A stretch of 5,512 bases of DNA from Bacteroidales bacterium (GTDB taxonomy: Bacteria > Bacteroidota > Bacteroidia > Bacteroidales > Tenuifilaceae), in the NCBI GenBank assembly GCA_003531155.1, contig DQHR01000043.1:1-5512 (forward strand). Reading direction: 5' to 3'. Shown here piece by piece: positions 1 to 5,512 of the stretch (positions within the stretch are counted from its first letter, which is position 1; each line of letters starts with the position of its first letter). Position numbers and translations under genes: made by a program. A model generated the notes under the pieces. The model did no database searches and was not told the origin of the DNA. It worked only from the letters and a program-made list of their open reading frames with translations.

Positions 1-66
1 CAACAGTAAAAGTTTTCGATGATTCGTTTAACCGCTTAATAGAATCATCGAAAACTTTTACTGTTG
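1..66. repeat. Perfect 25-bp inverted repeat, probable fold-back at contig end
   Basis: Bases 1-25 are the exact reverse complement of bases 42-66, separated by a 16-nt loop (26-41). There are no mismatches, and the repeat runs to the first base of the window, so its true length is unknown. The inner arm (66 to 42 on the minus strand) encodes TVKVFDDS, the conserved second beta strand of the alanine dehydrogenase Rossmann fold. The outer arm reads ESSKTFTV in the same frame, which does not resemble what follows in the family. A protein-coding region is unlikely to maintain such a palindrome, so a fold-back chimera from amplification, library making or assembly is the simplest reading. A genuine hairpin or recombination junction is possible but less likely. 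Confidence 0.85.
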
Positions 67-736
67 CACCAAGTCCCAATGCGGCTCTAGCTGCAAATTC
101 AGCTGCTGTTCCAGCACCAAGAATTACAACCTCGGTTGGAGTTATACCTGTAACACCTCCAAGCATAACCCCTTTGCCCTTGTTTACATTGCTTAAGTAC
201 TCAGCAGCAACAAGAATCGAAGTACTGCCTGCAATTGAACTCATGGCTTGAACTAAAGGAAATGCCCCATCCTCATCAAGAATGCTTTCGAATGCAATTG
301 CAGTGATACGTTTTTGCATTAGGTTTCGCAGGTATTGTCCTGCAGAGTTACTTAAGTGCAATGATGAAATAATAACTTGATTTTCTTTTAAAAATTCTGT
401 TTCGCTTAGCTGTAGTGGAGCCACCTTTAGTATGATTTCACTTTTATACACTTCTTGAGAAGTTTCAACAATTTGACCTCCACGTTCGCTATAATTGTTG
501 TCGGTATAGTGAGCTAAGTTACCAGCTCCTTTTTCGATTATAATTTCGTGACCTTCCTCAACAAGCATTTCTACGGCTTCAGGTGTTAGCGGAATTCTAC
601 ATTCAGAGGTGTCAGATTCTTTTGGGATACCTATAGTAATTCGCTTATTCTTTTTGCCTGTTTCCAGCATCTCCTCTTGAGGCATAAGACCTTTTGAGAA
701 GGGAAATTGAGGTGTGGGTTTTGTTACTCTTCCCAT
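1..736 (-). CDS. ald: Alanine dehydrogenase, N-terminal part (cut by window edge)
   Basis: NAD-dependent alanine dehydrogenase of the AlaDH/PNT family, a cytoplasmic enzyme that interconverts L-alanine with pyruvate and ammonia. I translated 245 residues from ATG at 734-736; no stop occurs before base 1 and a family member should be about 370-400 residues or more. Visible landmarks are GIPKE (36-40), R47 in ECRIPLTPEAV (pyruvate-binding Arg), K104 in ILKVAPL (catalytic Lys), H127 in SSLHLS (catalytic His), the LGGVTGITPTEVVILGAG run leading into the Rossmann loop (G207, G209), and VKVFD with D230 for the NAD ribose. These roles are transferred from the family. About 32 residues (MGRVTKPTPQFPFSKGLMPQ...) precede the usual start of the fold; I keep this start because Bacteroidota homologues carry a similar extension. 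No clear Shine-Dalgarno sequence precedes it. Residues after about 235 (bases 1 to ~31) derive from a perfect inverted repeat and are probably artefactual. Confidence 0.9.
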   Translation of the reverse strand, partial: MGRVTKPTPQFPFSKGLMPQEEMLETGKKNKRITIGIPKESDTSECRIPLTPEAVEMLVEEGHEIIIEKGAGNLAHYTDNNYSERGGQIVETSQEVYKSEIILKVAPLQLSETEFLKENQVIISSLHLSNSAGQYLRNLMQKRITAIAFESILDEDGAFPLVQAMSSIAGSTSILVAAEYLSNVNKGKGVMLGGVTGITPTEVVILGAGTAAEFAARAALGLGATVKVFDDSIKRLNESSKTFTV

Positions 737-782
737 CGTCGAATCGTTTAGACTTAAATAATAAAAATAAAAAATTACCTCG

Positions 783-814
783 AAAAGGGTCTCGGTGTCA
801 ACCTTTTTGAAGGT
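783..814 (-). other. Two overlapping weak hairpins in the ald leader
   Basis: On the minus strand ACCTT (814-810) can pair with AAGGT (805-801) across a 4-nt loop. Alternatively AAAAGG (807-802) can pair with CCTTTT (788-783) across a 13-nt loop. The two stems share bases and exclude each other, and a T-rich stretch follows at about 757-775. This is a direct observation of sequence complementarity. That it acts as an attenuator or leader switch for ald is only a possibility, because the stems are short and short matches are common in AT-rich spacers. Confidence 0.2.
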
Positions 815-818
815 GTTA

Positions 819-849
819 TAAATATATGGTAAAGTTTATCTTTTATCAA
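819..849 (-). promoter_or_regulatory. Candidate Bacteroidota-type promoter for ald
   Basis: On the minus strand TTG (849-847) is followed after exactly 20 nt by TATATTTA (826-819). This fits the Bacteroidota primary sigma factor pattern TTG / TAnnTTTG except for the last base. It would start transcription near 811-813 and give a leader of roughly 75 nt before the ald ATG. The 138-bp spacer, far longer than the other gaps in the cluster, supports a separate promoter here. A second, weaker match lies downstream (TTG at 801-799, TAATTTTT at 777-770, 21-nt spacer). AT-rich DNA gives chance matches, so this is tentative. Confidence 0.35.
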
Positions 850-874
850 CAAAAAAGAAATATTTAATTGGTTT

Positions 875-1297
875 TTATAGCTTTGACACTATCCTTGTTC
901 CATCAGAATTTACTGAGATTGATATTTTACAGACATTGTTGGATGGGAGTATATCATCAATTAGTTCAGGCCACTCAATAAGACAAATTCCTTCGGATTT
1001 ATAGAAGTATTCCTCGTAGCCAAAATCATAAACTTCCTCAATTTTATTGATTCTATAAAAATCGAAATGGTAAATTGGTTTTGAGTTGTAATCCCTATAC
1101 TCATTAACTAAGGCGAAGGTTGGGCTTGCAACGTTATCGGTTACTCCTAGCTCATTACAGATGGCTTTTATTAATGTAGTCTTTCCTGCACCCATACTCC
1201 CATAAAAGCATATGATTCTGCTATTTCCAATCATCTGGAGTATATCCTTAGCTGCTTTTCTAATTTCCGAAAGCGAATGTATTATTATTTGATCCAT
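875..1297 (-). CDS. tsaE: tRNA t6A37 synthesis ATPase TsaE
   Basis: TsaE (YjeE family) is the small cytoplasmic ATPase that works with TsaB and TsaD to put the threonylcarbamoyl group, made by TsaC/TsaC2, on A37 of ANN-decoding tRNAs. The 140-residue length is normal for the family. The P-loop is GSMGAGKTT (33-41). It is followed by ASPTFALVNEY (57-67, with the typical SPTF), HFDFYR (77-82), the conserved acidic region EEVYDFGYEEYF (87-98) and IEWPE (107-111), all family hallmarks in the right order. The ATG at 1297 gives a natural N-terminus (MDQIIIHSLSEIRKAAKDI). It lies 36 bp after porX with no promoter-like match and no clear Shine-Dalgarno sequence between, so it is probably co-transcribed with porX. 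The C-terminus is intact, ending in a TAA at 877-875. No terminator hairpin is evident just after it. Confidence 0.95.
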   Translation of the reverse strand: MDQIIIHSLSEIRKAAKDILQMIGNSRIICFYGSMGAGKTTLIKAICNELGVTDNVASPTFALVNEYRDYNSKPIYHFDFYRINKIEEVYDFGYEEYFYKSEGICLIEWPELIDDILPSNNVCKISISVNSDGTRIVSKL

Positions 1298-1333
1298 TTA
1301 TTTACAATAGCATTAATTTAATTTGATGTACGA

Positions 1334-2890
1334 TTAGCCCTCAATTGGTTTTAGCTCAATAAACGGTATAAGCATTTCATCGAGTGATATTCCCCCATGT
1401 TGAAAAGTATTTTTGTAGTACTTTACGTAATGGTTAAAATTATTTGGGTATGCTAGAAAATCATTATTATACGCAAAAATAAAGGAGGAGCTGACATTTT
1501 GTTTTGGAAGATGTGCATCTTCGGGTCTACGAATTTCAAAAACTTCTTTAGGATTGTAGTTTAAGTTTCTCCCAAGCTTATATCTTAAATTGGTTGATGT
1601 TGCCTTATCGCCAATAACCTTTACAGCATTTTGTACTCTTACAGTGCCATGATCAGTTGTGATAATCAACTTTACGTTTTGCTCTGCAGCCTCTTTTATA
1701 AGTGCCCAAAAGTCGGAATGCAGAAACCATGATCTTGTTATTGAAATATAAGCCGCCTCATCTGAGGCAAGCTCTCGCATCATCTCCATTTCAGTTCGAG
1801 CATGTGAGAGGATATCAACAAAATTAAAAACAAGTACTGTAAGGTCTTTTTTGAGAACTTCCTTTAGATTATCTACTATCTTTTGCCCAGATTTTAACGT
1901 GTTGCTTTTTTCGTAATGAAGTTTATAGTTTTTGCCAAGACGTTGAATCTGTTTACTAAGCAATTCTTCCTCGTTTAGGTTTTTCCCTTCATCTTCCTCG
2001 TCAAACACCCAAAGATCAGGATAGTGTTTCTGTATTTCAAGAGGCATTAAGCCAGAAAATATTGCATTTCGAGCATACTGAGTTGCTGTTGGTAGAATGC
2101 TACAGTAAATGTTTTCGCTCTCAACACGCCAATGCGACGATATTATTGGCTCAATTGCTTTCCATTGATCGTATCTAAAGTTGTCAATAAGGATGAATAG
2201 AACTTTTTGGCCAGAATCTATAAGAGGAAACACCTTATTGCGCATCAGGTTAGGAGACATTAACGGTTTTTCACTAGCGTTATTCCCAAACCATTCGATG
2301 TAGTTGTTCTTAATAAACTTTGCAAATTCGCTATTAGCTTCGTTTTTTTGGTATTCAAGTATTTGCGATAAACTCTGATCGTTTAAATCGGCAAGTTCTA
2401 TATTCCAAAGTACAAGTTTTCTATGTATCTCAACCCAATCAGAAAATGTTTTAGCAGAGTTAATGGTTTGAGTAATGTTACCAAACTCAGCCCTATAATC
2501 AGCGGATGTTTTATCGGTTATTAATTGGCGGTTATGGACGTTCTTTTTTATTGAAAGCAGAACTTGTTTAGGACTAACAGGTTTAATAAGATAATCGGTG
2601 ATCTTTGAGCCAATGGCCTGATCCATTATATTCTCCTCTTCGCTCTTGGTAATCATAACTACAGGAAGAGTAGGTTTTATCTCTTTAATTCGAGTCAGTG
2701 TTTCGAGCCCGCTTAACCCTGGCATATTCTCATCGAGAAAAACTAAATCTAAATTACTTGTTTTAACTATATCAAGAGAGTCTTGTCCATTATTTGATGT
2801 AAGAATTGTATAACCCTTTTCCTCAAGAAATATGATGTGCGGTTTTAAGAAATCAATTTCGTCGTCAACCCAAAGTATAGTTACCTTCAT
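1334..2890 (-). CDS. porX: PorX response regulator with alkaline phosphatase/PglZ effector domain
   Basis: Cytoplasmic two-component response regulator PorX. In Porphyromonas gingivalis it works with sensor PorY and controls transcription of type IX secretion genes; its output domain is a zinc-dependent phosphodiesterase-like PglZ/alkaline-phosphatase fold rather than a DNA-binding domain. The 518 residues match the usual length. The receiver domain (1-118) has the acid pair D9/D10, phospho-acceptor D53 in LVFLDENMPG, T81, Y100 and K103. A helical linker (about 120-220) follows. The effector domain (about 225-518) keeps all expected metal and catalytic positions: D236 in FILIDN, T268/T270 in PTATQYARNAIFSG, D359 and H363 in VDILSH, D413/H414 in TTDHG, and H498 in FQHGG. 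The protein therefore looks fully active. The start is supported by an SD-like AGGTGAT just upstream. It lies 24 bp after the PorW/SprE gene, so translation from one transcript is likely. Confidence 0.95.
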   Translation of the reverse strand: MKVTILWVDDEIDFLKPHIIFLEEKGYTILTSNNGQDSLDIVKTSNLDLVFLDENMPGLSGLETLTRIKEIKPTLPVVMITKSEEENIMDQAIGSKITDYLIKPVSPKQVLLSIKKNVHNRQLITDKTSADYRAEFGNITQTINSAKTFSDWVEIHRKLVLWNIELADLNDQSLSQILEYQKNEANSEFAKFIKNNYIEWFGNNASEKPLMSPNLMRNKVFPLIDSGQKVLFILIDNFRYDQWKAIEPIISSHWRVESENIYCSILPTATQYARNAIFSGLMPLEIQKHYPDLWVFDEEDEGKNLNEEELLSKQIQRLGKNYKLHYEKSNTLKSGQKIVDNLKEVLKKDLTVLVFNFVDILSHARTEMEMMRELASDEAAYISITRSWFLHSDFWALIKEAAEQNVKLIITTDHGTVRVQNAVKVIGDKATSTNLRYKLGRNLNYNPKEVFEIRRPEDAHLPKQNVSSSFIFAYNNDFLAYPNNFNHYVKYYKNTFQHGGISLDEMLIPFIELKPIEG

Positions 2891-2893
2891 AAA

Positions 2894-2900
2894 ATCACCT
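2894..2900 (-). promoter_or_regulatory. Shine-Dalgarno-like site of porX
   Basis: AGGTGAT on the minus strand ends three bases before the porX ATG (2890-2888) and matches the 16S anti-SD complement AAGGAGGTGATC without the central AG. The other visible starts in the window show no comparable site, as is common in Bacteroidota. It supports the chosen porX start; the spacing is on the short side. Confidence 0.4.
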
Positions 2901-2914
2901 ATTTAATACTATCA

Positions 2915-5512
2915 CTAATAATTTGAATTGAAAAACTTCAGATAATCGGCTAACGATTTATCCTCAATGAAAAGCACAAAATTCTCTTCGCTTATTACGA
3001 ATGATGAAAAATCTTGAGGAGCGAGAGGATTAAGAAGCCCTTCCTTATGACTTGCAGCATCAAAATATTCCATGGCTTGTTGGGAATCCTTAAATCCAGT
3101 TACTTTAATCAGCTCAAAGAAATCGTTAAATGGTTGATTGCTAACTTCAAGATCCAAACTGATGAACACATCAACATTGAATGATACGATATTAAACTTA
3201 AGTTGATTCATGTTTGATTTCTTAGGAACCAAGATAGCAACTATGTGTTCTCCTTTAGGTTTATTGTATTCAACAGCTTGCTTAACCGCTGTGTTAGATG
3301 TGTCAACTGTGGGTATATTTGTAACAGCATCAGCTGTTAGTTGAAGTTCTTGACGACGGATATATTCCAGTATGTTTTGAGCCCTTTCCGATACATCTGT
3401 TTTCGGGTATTTCTGAGTCAGCTCAGTAAGACTATTTCTAAATGAGCGTAAATCAGATGTTTTGCCAATACACATTGCTTTTAGAAGATTATATTGGGGC
3501 TCAAGTTTTGTGTTAGGAAATTTTGCTAAACCTTCATCAATTTTTCTGAGCGATTCATTGTAATTGCCTTGTTCGTATAGCGCATACGCTCCTTCGTAGA
3601 AACTATTCTCCTCGCTCTTCTTTTCATTCAGTTCGGCTAAGTAGTTTGGATTAGTGAGCATAACTGCAAAACTGCTTGTTGGGAAACGCGAAATAATAAT
3701 TTTCTTATACTTTTCTGCTTCAGCATTTTTATTTGTAAAGATGCGCACTTGATATAAATTGTAGTATGCTTGTACCGCATTAGTACTATTTGGGAAGCGT
3801 TGTACATACTTCTCGAAAGCTAAAATAGTTTCTGAATAATCGTTTAAATCGTTTTGGTAAACTTCACCTACATTAAACATTGCTTCTTCAATCCTTTTAT
3901 TTGAAAGATCGAGTAACGAATCGTTTAGTGGGAGATCTTGTAAATAAAATTCAGCGCTTTTATTCGATATAACCTTTTGAGGGTTCTTGCTAGTGTCTGA
4001 TGCCGTAATTTGAAGGTTGGTTGTAGCCATTTCAATTGTCGAAATTCGTCTATTCTTTCTTCTCCAATTATCTTCGAGCTTTCTTTTACCCCATCGCATT
4101 TGAAACTCTGACTGCCCAAAACTTAACTGAGTTTGGTTATAGAAATACCATTTCCCAGTCTGTTGTTCACTTGGTTGAGTTCTTTGATTTTGTTGATATA
4201 GAATTGCACGTTGGCGTTCAGCATTTTCCTCCTCAAGTTTTTTTTGCTCATCCTCTCTGAGCTTGTTTATGATTCCAGCAATAAGATTGTCTCTATCTGA
4301 TTTTGGCATTTTTGCTACCTTTTGTAAACTGTCTTCGCGAGTAACTAGGTTGAGATTATCGACTAGTTTGGTCAGGTTATGGGTTTTAACATCCAACTTT
4401 TGGTAATCTGGGAAAGTATTATCGAGCGATGTTAATGCACTATCGTAGTACGCTTGCGATTGTTTGTAATCGGGTTTAGCAAAGTAATATTCGGCTAAAG
4501 TGTAATACGATAACCCTTTTTGATATGTATTGCTAGTGCTTTTAGTTGCAGATAGTTTAAAGTATTCAATAGCCTTTTCAATATTTCCTTCGGCCTTTTC
4601 AATGTTTCCAAGGGTATAGTATATAAGATCTAGGTAGTCTTTATTTTTCTCGTCTTTAGAAAGTTTGACGAGAAGTTTACGCATTTCTTTTTGGTTCTCA
4701 AGATTCCCTGTAATTGATGCCAGACCAATTTTAGCATTGAATGACATGTCATAAGGAGGGCTCATTTTTAAAACTTTTGAATAGTATCGTATTCCATCCT
4801 CCTTGTTATCCGTTAAAACTGATAATTGAGCTAGTAAATAGGTTAGCCTAGTTCGCTCATATTTTGAGTTTGATTTTTCTATTGTACGTTTGATGAACGG
4901 TATTGCTTCGGCAAATCTGGACTGCTTTGCATAAAAGAATGCCCAAGTAGAGGTGAATAGATGTTTAAATCGCCTTGTATCAGGTTTGTTTTTAATAGCC
5001 TCAACCGTTCTAAGTTTATCTTCAGCATTAATAAAATCACCATTAATAATACTAATTCGGGCAAGCCAAAGTTGTGCTTCGTAAGCGTAAGGAGTATTTG
5101 GATTTTGAAGTTGTACATATTCAAATGTCTGAGCTGCTTCGTCAAGAACACCTTTCCAAACCCTCGCTTCACCTATAAGTAGCCATGCCTCCCGAGCCCA
5201 TTTTACATATTCCGTTCTATTAATAAATTCTTTTTCCTTGGGTGTTAGTACCCCTTTGCTCCTTTCGGGCTTTACAGTAATAGAGTGTTTTCTGATTAGT
5301 TCGGTACATTTTTTTATTGATCTATCCATATCACCCGAAACCATTCCCGATATTTGGCTGTCTCCAGCAAGTATTACTGGAAGAGTTGAAGAGTAGTTGT
5401 ATTTAAAAGTTTCATCAACTTTACGAAGGCTAAGTTTATACCCATCGTAGGCATTATAATAATAATTGTAGTAAGAGGTTACATAATGAAAACTCCTGCT
5501 GACTAAAGTAAG
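2915..5512 (-). CDS. porW: SprE/PorW-type T9SS TPR lipoprotein (N-terminus cut by window edge)
   Basis: PorW (P. gingivalis) / SprE (Flavobacterium) is an outer-membrane-associated TPR lipoprotein needed for type IX secretion and gliding; published work places it between the PorK/PorN rings and the Sov translocon. The frame stays open from the TAG at 2917-2915 to base 5512, giving 865 visible residues. The ATG at 5344 is internal (residue 57): the 56 residues before it include FHYVTSYYNYYYNAYDGY, matching the N-terminal start of the mature family proteins. Only a short stretch with the signal peptide and lipobox should be missing, so lipidation is inferred. Order (numbered from 5512): TPR-like helical pairs at about 107-376; charged Gln/Glu/Arg-rich linker 406-448; the family hallmark GKWYFYN...FGQSEF..RWGKRKLEDNWRR (453-486); more TPRs at about 536-716; and a C-terminal alpha/beta domain 751-865 ending FVISEENF...YLKFFNSNY. 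It directly precedes porX. Confidence 0.88.
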   Translation of the reverse strand, partial: LTLVSRSFHYVTSYYNYYYNAYDGYKLSLRKVDETFKYNYSSTLPVILAGDSQISGMVSGDMDRSIKKCTELIRKHSITVKPERSKGVLTPKEKEFINRTEYVKWAREAWLLIGEARVWKGVLDEAAQTFEYVQLQNPNTPYAYEAQLWLARISIINGDFINAEDKLRTVEAIKNKPDTRRFKHLFTSTWAFFYAKQSRFAEAIPFIKRTIEKSNSKYERTRLTYLLAQLSVLTDNKEDGIRYYSKVLKMSPPYDMSFNAKIGLASITGNLENQKEMRKLLVKLSKDEKNKDYLDLIYYTLGNIEKAEGNIEKAIEYFKLSATKSTSNTYQKGLSYYTLAEYYFAKPDYKQSQAYYDSALTSLDNTFPDYQKLDVKTHNLTKLVDNLNLVTREDSLQKVAKMPKSDRDNLIAGIINKLREDEQKKLEEENAERQRAILYQQNQRTQPSEQQTGKWYFYNQTQLSFGQSEFQMRWGKRKLEDNWRRKNRRISTIEMATTNLQITASDTSKNPQKVISNKSAEFYLQDLPLNDSLLDLSNKRIEEAMFNVGEVYQNDLNDYSETILAFEKYVQRFPNSTNAVQAYYNLYQVRIFTNKNAEAEKYKKIIISRFPTSSFAVMLTNPNYLAELNEKKSEENSFYEGAYALYEQGNYNESLRKIDEGLAKFPNTKLEPQYNLLKAMCIGKTSDLRSFRNSLTELTQKYPKTDVSERAQNILEYIRRQELQLTADAVTNIPTVDTSNTAVKQAVEYNKPKGEHIVAILVPKKSNMNQLKFNIVSFNVDVFISLDLEVSNQPFNDFFELIKVTGFKDSQQAMEYFDAASHKEGLLNPLAPQDFSSFVISEENFVLFIEDKSLADYLKFFNSNY

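Noticed and set aside
1..66. Inverted repeat as an intrinsic transcription terminator
   Set aside because: The stem is AT-rich and lies in the middle of the ald reading frame, no terminal U-run can be judged, and the perfect match fits a fold-back better.
1334..2220. PglZ domain as part of a BREX phage-defence system
   Set aside because: The domain is fused to an N-terminal receiver domain at the standard PorX length, and no BREX genes are nearby; the neighbours are T9SS and housekeeping genes.
2891..2914. Promoter or terminator between the TPR gene and porX
   Set aside because: Only 24 bp are available and contain an SD-like site; no promoter boxes or hairpin can be seen.
3925..4260. Short overlapping open frames on both strands inside the TPR gene
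   Set aside because: They lie wholly within the strongly supported PorW/SprE frame and their translations show no recognisable domain or plausible start context.
4879..5182. Two more open frames, one per strand, overlapping the TPR region
   Set aside because: They are also contained in the PorW/SprE coding sequence, and there is no reason to prefer them over the TPR reading.
5342..5344. ATG at 5344 as the start of the TPR protein
   Set aside because: The frame remains open to base 5512, and the 56 upstream residues match the tyrosine-rich N-terminal segment typical of mature SprE/PorW proteins, so this Met is internal and the true start is outside the window.
5450..5476. AAT/TAT-rich run as a microsatellite or phase-variable repeat
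   Set aside because: It encodes the YYNYYYN segment of the family and shows no regular repeat unit beyond a few similar codons.

Overview
This AT-rich 5.5 kb window reads as a piece of a Bacteroidota chromosome. The protein content points there: a PorX-type response regulator, a SprE/PorW-type TPR protein, and an alanine dehydrogenase with the N-terminal extension I associate with this phylum. Start sites mostly lack Shine-Dalgarno sequences, and the only promoter-like match has the Bacteroidota TTG / TAnnTTTG form. The signature proteins would fit a Bacteroidales- or Marinilabiliales-like organism, but I cannot place it more finely.

All four genes are on the minus strand, so transcription runs from high to low coordinates. 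The order is porW/sprE (5512 to 2915, N-terminus cut by the window edge), 24 bp, porX (2890 to 1334), 36 bp, tsaE (1297 to 875), a 138-bp gap (737 to 874), then ald (736 to 1, C-terminus cut by the window edge). The first three look like one transcription unit. ald may have its own promoter in the gap.

Functionally, the first two genes belong to the type IX secretion (T9SS) and gliding machinery. PorW/SprE is a TPR lipoprotein of the T9SS core. PorX is a response regulator with a metal-dependent alkaline-phosphatase/PglZ effector domain that controls T9SS genes. The two are unlinked in the model species I remember, so their adjacency here is notable. TsaE is the ATPase of tRNA t6A37 synthesis. 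Alanine dehydrogenase interconverts alanine with pyruvate and ammonia.

The strangest DNA is at the left edge. Bases 1-25 are a perfect reverse complement of bases 42-66, inside the Rossmann-fold coding sequence of ald. The outer arm does not encode the expected family sequence. It is best explained as a fold-back (chimeric) sequence at a contig end, so the last ~10-13 visible residues of ald should not be trusted. I found no rRNA, tRNA, CRISPR array, insertion sequence or clear terminator.
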